Below are positions 1 through 8,654 of a stretch of DNA of 64,000 nucleotides, piece after piece. Both the position numbers and the translations under genes were made by a program. The DNA lies in contig RPSH01000017.1 in assembly GCA_003946805.1 (NCBI GenBank), positions 17,308 through 81,307 on the forward strand. The letters run 5' to 3'. Source of the DNA: Bacillus sp. 2B10. GTDB lineage: Bacteria; Pseudomonadota; Alphaproteobacteria; Sphingomonadales; Sphingomonadaceae. How positions within the stretch are numbered: position 1 is the first letter of the stretch; each line of letters opens with the position of its first letter. The notes under the pieces were generated by a model. That model was given only the letters and a program-made list of their open reading frames with translations. It searched no databases and was not told the origin of the DNA.

Positions 1-1584
1 GAGGATGGTACGCCGCAGAGCATCGAGGCGCAGCGCCACTCGATCAACGATTATGCGCGCAAGAACGACATCATCATCGTCGAGGAGTTTGCGGACGTCG
101 GGTTCAGCGGCCAGCACGACCGCCGCCCCGAGTTCCGCCGCATGGTAGCCAAAGCCACCGCCGACGATCATCCGGTCGATGCGGTCGTTATGTATATGCT
201 GAGCCGCATAGCCCGCAGCACCCGGCTGTTTTTCGAGGTGACCGGCAAGCTGGAAGACGCAGGTGTCGAGATCGTCTCGATCACCGAGAATTTCGGTACT
301 GGCCGCGGTCGACGCCTCGGCCGCGCGTTCACCGCGTTCATAAACGAGGAACAGGCCCGCGACGCCGCGGTCCTCACCCGCAAGAGCCGTCGCGAGAATG
401 CAAGGCAAGGCTTCTACAACGGTGGACCGATCCCTTTCGGCTACGAGACCTATGTCGCCCGGACGGACGGCGAGAAGGAGCGCAAGAAGCTGGCGATCGT
501 CCCGGCCGAGGCCGAAATCGTCAAACGCATATTCGAATGGGCGGACAGTGGCCGCGGCGGCCGCTGGATCGTCAGAGCGCTGAACGATGGCGCCTATTCG
601 CTGCGCGGTGCCCGGTTCACCAATGGTAATATCGCAGGCATCCTCGCCAACCAGGCCTACACCGGCACGTACCATGATCGCACTGCCGACGATGACGGCG
701 TCCGGCCCGACATCGAAAACGCGATCCCGGTCGCGTGCCCGGCGATTGTATCTCGCGAGCAATTCGATCGTGTCGCCTCGACCAGAGCCAGCCGGAACCC
801 GCGGGCAATGGCGCCGCACATGGCAGCAGGTACGACGCTGCTGACCGGCCTTGCCCGGTGCGGTGGGCCGGGATGTACGAGCGGCCTTACCATCGCCACC
901 GGCAAGGGTGGTCGCTATGCCTATTACCGCTGCAACGACCGGCTGAACCGGGGCGGCAGCTGTTCCACCCGCCCAATCCGGCGCGAGGAGCTCGACGGGA
1001 TCGTCGTCGATGCGATCGAACGGCGGGTACTGGCGCCGGAGCGCTTGCGCGAGCTGCTCGCCGGCGTGCTTGACCTGTCCGCCGAGCGGCACATCGCGCG
1101 TCAGGCGGAGCTCCGCCACTTCCGCGCCGAGAAGACGCGAACCGAGACGGCGATGAACAAGCTGCTCATCCTTGTGAAAGACGAGATCATGAGCCCGCGC
1201 GACCCGGTGTTTGCCGGTCGCATGGCCGAGAACAAGGCGAAGCTTGCCAGCGTCTCCGCGCGGATCGACATCATCGAGGCGCAACTTGTCCGAGGCGCGC
1301 GGCAGATCGACGAGCATACGGTCGCCAAGTTCGGAGAGTTGCTTTCTGCTAGGCTGCGCGAGAGCGACCCGACGTTGCGCGCGGCGTACCTCAAGATGTT
1401 CGTCGCTGAGGTGCGAGTGTCCGATAGCCTGATCGAGATCACCGGCCCAACCGCCGCGCTGGAAGCCGGTGTCGCGACCGGCATTCCCGTCAAAGCTGGA
1501 GTGCCCAGCTTTGACCGGGAGTGGTGCCCCGTGCAGGAATCGAACCCGCGTCTCTTCGTTACAAAGGAAGCCGTTTACCATTAA
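1..1584 (+). CDS. Large serine recombinase (site-specific), 5' end outside window
   Basis: The reading frame is open from base 1, so the gene starts left of the window; 527 residues are visible. It begins within the resolvase catalytic domain (QSIEAQR, then the SRIARS helix), so the catalytic serine, normally about 20 residues earlier, is not seen. The recombinase domain follows (GGPIPFGYET, about residues 145-155), then a four-cysteine zinc ribbon (ARCGGPGC ... YYRC ... GGSC, about 280-325) and a coiled coil. This layout is that of phage or element integrases that cut and rejoin DNA through a phosphoserine. The last 20 or so codons are the antisense of the tRNA-Thr gene, so the stop lies in the presumed attachment site. 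No partner genes are visible. The family call is firm; the integrative role is inferred. Confidence 0.9.
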   Translation, partial: EDGTPQSIEAQRHSINDYARKNDIIIVEEFADVGFSGQHDRRPEFRRMVAKATADDHPVDAVVMYMLSRIARSTRLFFEVTGKLEDAGVEIVSITENFGTGRGRRLGRAFTAFINEEQARDAAVLTRKSRRENARQGFYNGGPIPFGYETYVARTDGEKERKKLAIVPAEAEIVKRIFEWADSGRGGRWIVRALNDGAYSLRGARFTNGNIAGILANQAYTGTYHDRTADDDGVRPDIENAIPVACPAIVSREQFDRVASTRASRNPRAMAPHMAAGTTLLTGLARCGGPGCTSGLTIATGKGGRYAYYRCNDRLNRGGSCSTRPIRREELDGIVVDAIERRVLAPERLRELLAGVLDLSAERHIARQAELRHFRAEKTRTETAMNKLLILVKDEIMSPRDPVFAGRMAENKAKLASVSARIDIIEAQLVRGARQIDEHTVAKFGELLSARLRESDPTLRAAYLKMFVAEVRVSDSLIEITGPTAALEAGVATGIPVKAGVPSFDREWCPVQESNPRLFVTKEAVYH

Positions 1585-1595
1585 CGTAACGGGGC
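1522..1595 (-). tRNA. tRNA-Thr (anticodon TGT)
   Basis: Read on the minus strand this is a 74-base cloverleaf. The acceptor is GCCCCGT paired with ACGGGGC, then discriminator A and an encoded CCA. The D stem is CGTT/AACG, the anticodon loop is TTTGTAA with anticodon TGT, and the T arm is GCGGG-TTCGATT-CCTGC. The closing anticodon-stem pair is a C-C mismatch. The 3' end faces the serine recombinase gene, which overlaps it antisense. Confidence 0.88.
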
Positions 1596-1667
1596 ACGCC
1601 GCGTGCCATCTACCAAGCGGTTTCGCGTAAGACAACGGGCGGCGGCGCAGGGGAATCCCGATGGCAA

Positions 1668-1765
1668 CCGTCGTGCCCGCGCAGGCGGGGATCCATAGAC
1701 GCGACGAATGTGACTTACCTATTTCCGCCGGCGGCAATGAACTCCCGCCTTCACGGCAATGACGA
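1668..1765. repeat. Dispersed intergenic palindromic repeat
   Basis: The left arm is CCCGCGCAGGCGGG; the right part contains CTCCCGCCTTCACGGCAATG. This is the same style as the GC-rich intergenic palindromes near 21.1, 35.7 and 45.0 kb. It fills most of the space between the tRNA and the next gene, where I see no other feature. Confidence 0.55.
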
Positions 1766-1778
1766 AGGGGCGGTGGAT

Positions 1779-2696
1779 TTACTGCACCCCGAACGTCCAC
1801 CCTTCGGTCCGCGCGACCTCCGACGTCAGCCCCTCCGGTTGCCACAACCCCGCATCCGCCGCCGCGCCGCGCAGCCACGCGGCACTCACCAACGCATCGG
1901 TCGCGTGATCGTCATAGCGCTTGATCGCCACATGCGGCGGACTGCCCAGCACCGCCAGCGCGGCATCCAGCGACGCCGCATCGCGCAGCTTGCTCAGACC
2001 GCGGCGCACGCCCGCCGCCCGTGCCGCGATGGTGGTATAGATTTCGACCAGCACCGGCCCACGCTCCGGCACCGGATCGAACGGCCAGATCGGCAGCCTG
2101 CCGCCCAGCCGGTGCAGCACCCGCATGCCCGTCAGGCTCGATTTGCCCACCTGCGCCGCGCCGACGAGGTTGAAGCAACTGGTTGGCGACAGCCCAGCCG
2201 CCAGCTGGCGTTCCTCGCACACCCGCAACCGCCCGCGCCCCGCGCCGAACAGGTCGCCGCACGCGCGATGCCGCCGGAAATGGCGCGACAATTCGTCATG
2301 CGCGACTACCGACGTCGCCGCCAGATGCGGATCGTCCGTCGCCATCGCATCGACCATCGCCCACAACGTCCGCGCATCCCCCGGCGATGCGTCCCAGCCG
2401 GGGAAGTAGCTGCCGCGATCGACGAACGGCAGCGCCGGCGACAGGTCCAGTCCGATCAGCATGTCGGCGCCTTCGTCGGCCAGCGCCGCCAGCCGCTCGA
2501 GGATCGCGCCGCGCGACCAGCCGCCCTCGCGCTCCACCAGCGTCGGCGCGCCGTCCACCAGTTCGGCGACGGCCAGCCCTTTCGGCCGCGCGACCGCCTG
2601 TCCCGACCAGTCGATCGCGGCGAACCGGGTGAAGCGCCGCGTCAGGGCCGTTCGCCCCGTGCGCGACGCTGGGCCAGCGTCGCCCGGTCCCACCAC
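1779..2696 (-). CDS. Predicted RNase H-fold protein, DUF429-like
   Basis: The frame encodes up to 305 residues. Near the N terminus is AAIDWSG, in the middle GLDLSPALPF, and near the C terminus DDHATDALVSAAW. These spaced acidic motifs resemble the RNase H-like fold of DUF429 proteins, whose substrate is not established. The start is uncertain. The only standard starts (GTG at 2696 or 2693) lie inside mmcQ, whereas a CTG at 2645 overlaps the mmcQ stop as CTGA, the coupling style used between rarA and mmcQ. It is the last gene of a likely rarA-mmcQ operon. The gene itself is well supported; the family assignment is tentative. Confidence 0.7.
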   Translation of the reverse strand: MVGPGDAGPASRTGRTALTRRFTRFAAIDWSGQAVARPKGLAVAELVDGAPTLVEREGGWSRGAILERLAALADEGADMLIGLDLSPALPFVDRGSYFPGWDASPGDARTLWAMVDAMATDDPHLAATSVVAHDELSRHFRRHRACGDLFGAGRGRLRVCEERQLAAGLSPTSCFNLVGAAQVGKSSLTGMRVLHRLGGRLPIWPFDPVPERGPVLVEIYTTIAARAAGVRRGLSKLRDAASLDAALAVLGSPPHVAIKRYDDHATDALVSAAWLRGAAADAGLWQPEGLTSEVARTEGWTFGVQ

Positions 2697-2986
2697 GCCC
2701 GCTCCAGCAACAGCGCGATCCGGTCGCCCGCGTCGGTGCCGTAGCGCACCAGCACCGCCGACCCGTCGCGATAATGATCGGTCTGCCAGAAGGTCGCGGG
2801 ATCGGTGGCGAGCAGCACGTCCTTCTCTGCCGTCGTCACGTGCAGCACGAAGCTGCCGGGATCGGGCGCGGTCGTTCCCGCCAGCGTCCTGCCGCGAAAC
2901 CGCAGCGCCGGCCGGCCATAGCTGCTGCCTTCCTCTACGCCGGGCAGCGCCAGCCCGATCGCGACGATATCGCGCCAGCCGTTCAC
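2642..2986 (-). CDS. MmcQ/YjbR family DNA-binding protein
   Basis: A protein of 114 residues with the family pattern LALPGVEEGSSYGRPALRFRGR near the N terminus and WQTDHYRDG in the second half. MmcQ/YjbR proteins are small double-wing-like proteins whose biological role is poorly defined. I chose the GTG at 2986 because it overlaps the rarA stop as GTGA, which fits translational coupling, and because family members start just before this motif. The longer frame back to 3013 is also open. It lies between rarA and the DUF429-like gene in one transcription unit. Confidence 0.82.
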   Translation of the reverse strand: MNGWRDIVAIGLALPGVEEGSSYGRPALRFRGRTLAGTTAPDPGSFVLHVTTAEKDVLLATDPATFWQTDHYRDGSAVLVRYGTDAGDRIALLLERAWWDRATLAQRRARGERP

Positions 2987-4290
2987 GACGTCTGGCGCCG
3001 TTCGTCCCACCACGCCATCCGTTCCGCGATCCGTTGTTCGAACCCGCGCCCGGTCGGTTCGTAGAAGCGTTGCGCGGTCATCTCCTCCGGCCAGTAATCC
3101 GCCCCCGAAAAACCGTCGGCCGCATCATGGTCGTACGCATAGCCCTTGCCATAGCCGATGTCCTTCATCAGCCGGGTCGGCGCGTTCAGGATCGAGGGCG
3201 GCGGCATCAGCGATCCCGTCTCGCGCGCGGTCTTGAACGCCGCCTTCTGCGCCTTGTACGCCGCGTTCGATTTGGGCGCGGTGGCGAGGTACAGGCACGC
3301 CTGCACGATCGCCAGTTCGCCTTCCGGACTGCCGAGGAACTCGTACGCGTCCCTGGCGGCAAGGCATTGCACCAGCGCCTGCGGGTCGGCGAGGCCGATG
3401 TCCTCGCTCGCAAAGCGGGTCAGCCGGCGCAGGACGTACAGCGGTTCCTCGCCCGCGGTCAGCATCCGCGCCATGTAGTATAGCGCCGCCTGCGGGTCCG
3501 ATCCGCGCAGCGACTTGTGCAGCGCCGAGATCAGGTTGTAATGCCCCTCGCGGTCCTTGTCGTACACCGCGACCCGCCGTTGCAGCAGCGCCGATAGCCC
3601 GGCGGGGTCGAGCGGTTCGGGCAGCTGGATCGAGAACAGCGTCTCCGCCTGGTTCAGCAGGAACCGCCCGTCGCCATCGGCACTCGCCACCAACGCCGCC
3701 CGCGCCGCATCGGTCAGGGGCAGGGGGCGGTCCTCGACCGCTTCGGCGCGCGCCAGCAATTCGTTCAGCGCGACCGCGTCGAGCCGGTGGAGGATCAGCA
3801 CCTGCGCCCGGCTGAGCAACGCCGCGTTCAGTTCGAACGACGGATTCTCGGTCGTCGCCCCGACCAGCGTGACGGTGCCGTCCTCGACATAGGGCAGGAA
3901 GCCGTCCTGCTGCGCGCGGTTGAAGCGGTGGATCTCGTCCACGAACAACAGCGTGCGTTTGCCGATCCGGCCATGGTCGCGCGCTTCGGCGAACACCTTT
4001 TTCAGGTCCGCGACGCCCGAAAAGACCGCCGAAATCTGGGCATAGCGCAGGCCGACCGCGTCGGCGAGCAGTCGGGCGATCGTCGTCTTGCCGGTGCCCG
4101 GCGGGCCCCACAGGATCATCGACGACAGCTTGCCCGCCGCCACCATCCGCCCGATCGCGCCGTCCGGCCCGGTCAGGTGATCCTGCCCCACCACCTCGGG
4201 CAGCGCGGCCGGGCGCAGCCGGTCGGCCAGCGGCCCACCGGTCGGCGTGTCCTGCGGGGGCGGGGCAAAGTCGGCGAAGAGGTCGGCCAT
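2983..4290 (-). CDS. rarA: Replication-associated recombination protein A (AAA+ ATPase)
   Basis: A 435-residue AAA+ protein, the usual length for RarA/MgsA, which acts at stalled replication forks with SSB and the recombination machinery in the cytoplasm. Visible are GQDHLTG near residue 35, Walker A GPPGTGKT (62-69), Walker B LLFVDEIHRFN (114-124) and the sensor region VGATTENPSFELN. The start at 4290 (MADLFADF) is preferred over an upstream ATG at 4338, which adds 16 residues unlike the family. First gene of an operon with mmcQ, divergent from the PadR regulator. Confidence 0.95.
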   Translation of the reverse strand: MADLFADFAPPPQDTPTGGPLADRLRPAALPEVVGQDHLTGPDGAIGRMVAAGKLSSMILWGPPGTGKTTIARLLADAVGLRYAQISAVFSGVADLKKVFAEARDHGRIGKRTLLFVDEIHRFNRAQQDGFLPYVEDGTVTLVGATTENPSFELNAALLSRAQVLILHRLDAVALNELLARAEAVEDRPLPLTDAARAALVASADGDGRFLLNQAETLFSIQLPEPLDPAGLSALLQRRVAVYDKDREGHYNLISALHKSLRGSDPQAALYYMARMLTAGEEPLYVLRRLTRFASEDIGLADPQALVQCLAARDAYEFLGSPEGELAIVQACLYLATAPKSNAAYKAQKAAFKTARETGSLMPPPSILNAPTRLMKDIGYGKGYAYDHDAADGFSGADYWPEEMTAQRFYEPTGRGFEQRIAERMAWWDERRQTS

Positions 4291-4348
4291 GCCGCCAATA
4301 TAGGTCGCCGGTGAAAAAGCCGAAACCACCTCTTGCACACACCGGTTT

Positions 4349-4377
4349 AAGATATATCTTGGAGTTAAAGATATATC
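4349..4377. promoter_or_regulatory. Doubled operator of the PadR/YqjI-like regulator
   Basis: A perfect 12-bp palindrome AAGATATATCTT (4349-4360) is followed 19 bp later by a second copy of its first ten bases (AAGATATATC, 4368-4377). It lies just upstream of the ribosome binding site of the PadR gene and in the divergent space with rarA. The sequence is AT-rich in a GC-rich genome. Autoregulation is inferred from position and from known behaviour of PadR-family regulators. Confidence 0.65.
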
Positions 4378-4388
4378 GGAGAATGATT

Positions 4389-4940
4389 ATGCGATTTGGA
4401 ATGGGATATGCGTCATGGACCGGCGGACCGGGCATGGATGGTCGTGGCCGGCATGGCGGGCGTCATGGCGGCGGTCCGCGCGGGCGGGTGCTGGGCGGCG
4501 ACGAACTGAAGCTGGTGTTGCTGGCGCTGATCGCGGAGGCGCCGCGCCATGGTTACGACCTGATCCGCGCGGTCGAGGCCGCGACCGGCGGCGCGTATGC
4601 GCCGAGCCCCGGCGTCGTCTACCCCACGCTGACGCTGCTGACCGACATGGGCCTGATCGAGGAACAGGCGACCGAGGGTACGCGCAAGCGCTTCGCGGTG
4701 AGCGAGGCGGGGACCGCGCAACTGGCGAGCGACGCCGACCGGGTCGCCGACCTGTTCCAGCGGCTGAAGGCGCTGGGCGAACATCGCGCCCGCACCGATG
4801 CCGGCCCGATCCACCGTGCCCGTACCAACCTGCGCGCCGCGCTGCACCACCGGCTGTCGGGGGAGAATGTCGATGCGGACACGCTGCACGCCGTCGCCGC
4901 GATCCTCGACGAAGCCGCACAGAAGGTCGAACGGCTATGA
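4389..4940 (+). CDS. PadR family transcriptional regulator, YqjI-like
   Basis: A protein of 183 residues with a Gly/His/Arg-rich N terminus (about residues 13-35: GRGRHGGRHGGG) followed by a PadR winged helix (HGYDLIRAVEAATGG, then PSPGVVYPTLTLLTDMGLIEE) and a C-terminal dimerisation helix. The same architecture is found in E. coli YqjI, a metal-sensing repressor of a ferric-siderophore reductase gene, so metal sensing is plausible here. The start at 4389 has GGAG seven bases upstream; the ATG at 4383 is too close to it. The gene overlaps the DUF2218 gene as ATGA, so the two are co-transcribed. The doubled AAGATATATCTT-type operator suggests self-repression. Confidence 0.87.
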   Translation: MRFGMGYASWTGGPGMDGRGRHGGRHGGGPRGRVLGGDELKLVLLALIAEAPRHGYDLIRAVEAATGGAYAPSPGVVYPTLTLLTDMGLIEEQATEGTRKRFAVSEAGTAQLASDADRVADLFQRLKALGEHRARTDAGPIHRARTNLRAALHHRLSGENVDADTLHAVAAILDEAAQKVERL

Positions 4941-5254
4941 GCGACTTCACGACCACCGCCGCGGTGCCGACGGCGCAGGCCAGCCGCTATCTGCAACAGC
5001 TGTGCAAGCATTGGCAGCACAACCTGACCGTCGAGTTCGACGCCGGTCACGGCACCGTCGTCTTTCCGCACGACGCGCGCGGTGCCAGCCATCCCGGCGA
5101 TGCGCTGGTGACGTTCGATGCCGGTGACGACGCGTTGACCGTGCGGATCGATGCTACGTCCGCCGAACAGCTCGACGGGCTGAAGGGCGCTGTCGCCCGC
5201 CATCTCGACCGCTTCGCCTTTCGCGAGGCACCGCTGGCGTTCGACTGGCGGTGA
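4937..5254 (+). CDS. DUF2218 domain protein
   Basis: A protein of 105 residues that matches the DUF2218 pattern: an N-terminal ATAAVPTAQASRYLQQLCKHW-type helix, then FDAGHGTV and a C-terminal LDRFAFREAPLAFDW ending. The domain is known alone or near siderophore-interacting proteins; its biochemical role is not established. It overlaps the PadR/YqjI-like regulator by four bases, so it is probably the regulated target. That would tie it to iron or another metal, which is an inference from context only. No signal peptide or membrane segment is seen. Confidence 0.8.
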   Translation: MSDFTTTAAVPTAQASRYLQQLCKHWQHNLTVEFDAGHGTVVFPHDARGASHPGDALVTFDAGDDALTVRIDATSAEQLDGLKGAVARHLDRFAFREAPLAFDWR

Positions 5255-5285
5255 TCCCTTCGGCGCCGTCGTGCGTTTGAAGCGG

Positions 5286-5552
5286 ATGACCGATTCGATC
5301 GATGCCCTGCGTCAGCAGATGGAAGCCGCCGCCGCCGCGATGGATTTCGAAACGGCCTCGCGGTTGCGCGACCGGATCAACCTGCTGCGCGGCGGTGCCG
5401 ATGGCGAACAGGCATCGGCCGCCGACACCGCCGGGCTGACCCGCCAGCGACCCGGCGCGATGGGGCTGGGCACCAGCCGCCAGCGCGTCGAGCCACCGGC
5501 GGGGTGGAAGCCACCGAAGAAACCGGACCTGATGGTGACCCGCAAGCGGTAG
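5286..5552 (+). CDS. Small UvrB/UvrC (UVR) motif protein
   Basis: A protein of 88 residues. The N-terminal half is the UVR helix-hairpin (IDALRQQMEAAAAAMDFE, then ASRLRDRI), the motif by which UvrB and UvrC interact. The C-terminal half is Pro/Lys-rich and ends PPKKPDLMVTRKR. Stand-alone UVR proteins of this type are common and of unknown role. The ATG at 5286 is used; a GTG at 5271 would add five residues and has no better ribosome binding site. It follows the DUF2218 gene in the same direction. Confidence 0.75.
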   Translation: MTDSIDALRQQMEAAAAAMDFETASRLRDRINLLRGGADGEQASAADTAGLTRQRPGAMGLGTSRQRVEPPAGWKPPKKPDLMVTRKR

Positions 5553-5720
5553 CGCAGGATGGCCGGGGTTAGTGTGCAAGCCGGTCCTTCTCGTCCACCG
5601 AAGGCCGATCGAGCGGAAAGGGCTAGGCGTCACCCTGAACGACACGCCCGACCGGCTCGTCGGAATTTTCCCCACCCGGTCGAACCGATCTGCCGCCGCA
5701 TCGTTACCGTTCGCATGAAG

Positions 5721-5739
5721 CGATATGTTGTAACTTCGC
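5721..5739. promoter_or_regulatory. Candidate Zur box upstream of merC-like gene
   Basis: The sequence CGATATGTTGTAACTTCGC has a GTTGTAAC core, close to the GTTATAAC core of alphaproteobacterial Zur operators, with the left flank GATAT also matching. The right arm is degenerate. It lies 24 bases before the preferred merC start, and a Zur gene is the next gene downstream. This is a visual match only. Confidence 0.4.
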
Positions 5740-5762
5740 GCGGCATGCGGCATAGGATGGCG

Positions 5763-6143
5763 ATGCGCAGCTCCACCGCCCGTTCCTGGTTGCACGAAGG
5801 TCGCCTCGATCGCGCGGGCATGATGCTGTCGGCGCTGTGTGCGGTACATTGCGTGACGACGATCGCGATCATGGCGCTGCTGGCGTCGGTCGGCGGCGCG
5901 TTGCTGCATCCCGCGATCCACGAAGTCGGGCTGATGTTCGCCGTCCTGCTCGGTATCGTCGCACTGGGCGCGGGATATGCGCGCCACGGACAGCGCCTGC
6001 CGACCGCGATCGGCGGCGTCGGCCTTGGCATCATGGCGCTCGCGCTGACGCTGCCGCACGGCCTGCCGGAAGCCATTGCGACCCTGACCGGGGTCGGTCT
6101 GCTGGCGTTCGGTCACCACCTGAACCGTCGCGCCGGCTGCTGA
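5763..6143 (+). CDS. MerC family membrane protein
   Basis: A protein of about 126 residues with four hydrophobic segments. The family signature is MMLSALCAVHC at about residues 20-30, whose two cysteines bind and pass metal in mercury-transport MerC. Chromosomal MerC-domain proteins outside mercury operons are common in sphingomonads and are probably not mercury-specific. The frame is open back to 5559, but the extension is low complexity and would cover the candidate Zur box; AGGA five bases before the ATG at 5763 supports the short form. Zur lies 40 bp downstream on the same strand, so a zinc-related role is likely but inferred. Confidence 0.75.
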   Translation: MRSSTARSWLHEGRLDRAGMMLSALCAVHCVTTIAIMALLASVGGALLHPAIHEVGLMFAVLLGIVALGAGYARHGQRLPTAIGGVGLGIMALALTLPHGLPEAIATLTGVGLLAFGHHLNRRAGC

Positions 6144-6183
6144 CCCGCTTGCCGCGATCGGTCATGGTGCCTATCTCGACTCC

Positions 6184-6645
6184 ATGGCGCACGAACATCA
6201 CGAACGACACGGCACCGAATGGAACAAGGCGGCCGAGGCTGCGCTGACCCGCGCCGGCGAGCAATGGACGGCGATGCGCGCCAGCATCTTCGACGTCCTC
6301 GCCTCGTTCGACAAGCCGGCCTCCGCCTATGACATCGCCGATGCCGTGTCGAAGGCGCAGGGGCGGCGGGTCGCCCCCAACAGCGTCTATCGCATCCTCG
6401 ACCTGTTCGTGAACGCCAACCTTGCGCGCCGGGTCGAAAGCGCGAACGCCTATCTGGCGAACACCCATCCCGACTGTCTGCATGACTGTATCTTCCTCGT
6501 CTGCGACCGTTGTGGGCAGACGACGCATATCGACGACGACAAGATTACCGGGACGGTCCGCGCCGCCGCATCGGGTGCCGGGTTCACTCCGGTCCGTCCC
6601 GTGATCGAAGTGCGTGGTACTTGTGCAGATTGCAACAAGGCCTGA
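6184..6645 (+). CDS. zur: Zinc uptake regulator, Fur family
   Basis: A protein of 153 residues with the Fur fold: an N-terminal winged helix (SAYDIADAVSKAQGRRVAPNSVYRILDLF) and a C-terminal dimerisation domain. Structural zinc ligands are visible as CDRCG and CADC, and a His-rich metal site as HPDCLHDC. The His-rich start (HEHHERH) and these motifs fit Zur better than Fur. It would repress zinc-uptake genes when zinc is plentiful. Placement directly after a merC-like gene with a candidate Zur box supports the call. Confidence 0.85.
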   Translation: MAHEHHERHGTEWNKAAEAALTRAGEQWTAMRASIFDVLASFDKPASAYDIADAVSKAQGRRVAPNSVYRILDLFVNANLARRVESANAYLANTHPDCLHDCIFLVCDRCGQTTHIDDDKITGTVRAAASGAGFTPVRPVIEVRGTCADCNKA

Positions 6646-6731
6646 TGCTTTATCGAACCATCTGCGGCCTTTGACCGGCCGGACACGCACCAGCAATCGA
6701 CAGTCGGTTCCGCCTGCGCTAGGCAAGGGTG

Positions 6732-8654
6732 ATGGCCGATCTACTTAGCACGCCGCTGCTCGACACCGTTCACACGCCCGCCGACCTTCGCAAGCTGGCT
6801 TCCGGTGATCTGCGGCAACTCGCCGACGAACTGCGACAGGAAACCATCAGCGCGGTCGGCACCACCGGCGGCCATCTGGGCTCCGGGCTCGGCGTGGTCG
6901 AACTGACGGTCGCGATCCACTACGTCTTCGATACGCCGGCCGACCGGCTGGTGTGGGACGTCGGCCACCAATGCTACCCGCACAAGATCCTGACCGGCCG
7001 CCGCGACCGCATCCGCACGCTGCGACAGGGCGGTGGCCTGTCGGGGTTCACCAAGCGGTCCGAGAGCGAATACGACCCGTTCGGCGCGGCGCACAGCTCG
7101 ACCTCGATCTCGGCGGCGCTGGGCTTCGCCGTTGCCAACAAGATCGCGGGCACGTCGGGCAAGGGCATCGCCGTGATCGGCGACGGTGCGATGTCGGCGG
7201 GCATGGCCTATGAGGCGATGAACAACGCCGAACAGGCCGGCAACCGTCTCGTCGTGATCCTCAACGACAACGACATGTCGATCGCCCCCCCGGTCGGCGG
7301 CCTGTCGGCGTACCTGTCGCGCATCGTGTCGAGCCGCGAGTTCCTCGGGCTGCGCGAGGCGTTCAAGAAGATCGCCCGCCGCCTGCCGCGCCCGTTGCAC
7401 ACCGCCGCGCGCAAGACCGACGAATTCGCCCGCGGCATGGCGACCGGCGGCACCTTGTTCGAGGAACTGGGCTTCTATTATGTCGGCCCGATCGACGGCC
7501 ACAACCTCGATCACCTGATCCCGGTGCTCGAAAACGTCCGCGATGCCGAGGAAGGCCCGATCCTCGTCCATGTCGTGACCAAGAAGGGCAAGGGCTACGC
7601 CCCGGCCGAGGCCGCGGCCGACAAATATCACGGCGTCCAGAAGTTCGACGTCATCACCGGCACGCAGGTCAAGGCACCGGTCGGTCCGCCGCAGTACCAG
7701 AACGTGTTCGGCCATACGCTCAGCAAGCTGGCCGACAGCGACGACCGTATCTGCGCGATCACCGCCGCCATGCCCTCGGGCACCGGGCTCGACCGGTTCG
7801 CGAAGGAACATGGCGACCGTTTCTTCGACGTCGGCATCGCCGAACAACATGCGGTGACCTTCGCCGCCGGCCTCGCCGCGCAGGGGATGCGGCCGTTTTG
7901 CGCGATCTATTCGACCTTCCTGCAGCGCGCCTATGACCAGGTCGTCCACGATGTCTGTATCCAGAATCTGCCGGTGCGCTTCGCGATCGACCGCGCTGGC
8001 CTGGTCGGCGCCGACGGCGCGACCCATGCCGGCAGCTTCGACGTGACCTATCTCGCCACGCTGCCCAACATGGTCGTCATGGCGGCGGCGGACGAGGCGG
8101 AACTGGTCCACATGACCTATACCGCCGCGCAATACGACGCGGGGCCGATCGCGGTGCGCTATCCGCGCGGTAACGGTGTCGGCGTGGCGCTGCCCGAGGT
8201 TCCGCAGAAGCTGGAGATCGGCAAGGGCCGGCTGGTGCGCGAAGGGCACAAGGTCGCGATCCTGTCGCTCGGCACGCGGCTGGAGGAAGCGCTCAAGGCC
8301 GCCGACGCGCTGGAGGCAAAGGGGCTGTCGACGACCGTCGCCGACCTGCGCTTCGCCAAGCCGCTCGACGAAGCGCTGATCCGCCGCCTGCTGACCAGCC
8401 ACGAGGTCGCGGTGACTGTCGAGGAAGGCGCCGTCGGCGGTCTCGGCGCGCACGTCCTGACCTTCGCCAGCGACACCGGCCTGATCGACGCCGGCCTGAA
8501 ACTGCGCACGATGCGTCTGCCCGACACGTTCCAGGATCAGAACAACCCCCAGAAGCAGTATGACGAAGCCGGCCTGAACGCGCCGCAGATCGTCGACACC
8601 GTGTTGCACGCGCTGCGCTGGAACGAGAGCGGAGCGACCGAAGTCCGCGCATGA
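6732..8654 (+). CDS. dxs: 1-deoxy-D-xylulose-5-phosphate synthase
   Basis: A 640-residue thiamine diphosphate enzyme that joins pyruvate and glyceraldehyde 3-phosphate in the first step of the MEP isoprenoid pathway. Visible are [33 protein letters not shown], the TPP-binding region [17 protein letters not shown] with NDNDMSI, and the transketolase C-terminal part with RYPRGNGVG and EEGAVGGLG. The ATG at 6732 is preferred to a GTG at 6729 because AAGG lies four to five bases before it. It overlaps the following small gene as ATGA. Confidence 0.97.
   Translation: MADLLSTPLLDTVHTPADLRKLASGDLRQLADELRQETISAVGTTGGHLGSGLGVVELTVAIHYVFDTPADRLVWDVGHQCYPHKILTGRRDRIRTLRQGGGLSGFTKRSESEYDPFGAAHSSTSISAALGFAVANKIAGTSGKGIAVIGDGAMSAGMAYEAMNNAEQAGNRLVVILNDNDMSIAPPVGGLSAYLSRIVSSREFLGLREAFKKIARRLPRPLHTAARKTDEFARGMATGGTLFEELGFYYVGPIDGHNLDHLIPVLENVRDAEEGPILVHVVTKKGKGYAPAEAAADKYHGVQKFDVITGTQVKAPVGPPQYQNVFGHTLSKLADSDDRICAITAAMPSGTGLDRFAKEHGDRFFDVGIAEQHAVTFAAGLAAQGMRPFCAIYSTFLQRAYDQVVHDVCIQNLPVRFAIDRAGLVGADGATHAGSFDVTYLATLPNMVVMAAADEAELVHMTYTAAQYDAGPIAVRYPRGNGVGVALPEVPQKLEIGKGRLVREGHKVAILSLGTRLEEALKAADALEAKGLSTTVADLRFAKPLDEALIRRLLTSHEVAVTVEEGAVGGLGAHVLTFASDTGLIDAGLKLRTMRLPDTFQDQNNPQKQYDEAGLNAPQIVDTVLHALRWNESGATEVRA

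Noticed and set aside
6741..8609. A 622-codon open frame antisense to dxs
   Set aside because: It mirrors dxs codon by codon, is Arg/Asp/Gly-rich with no domain, and arises because GC-rich third positions suppress stops on the opposite strand.
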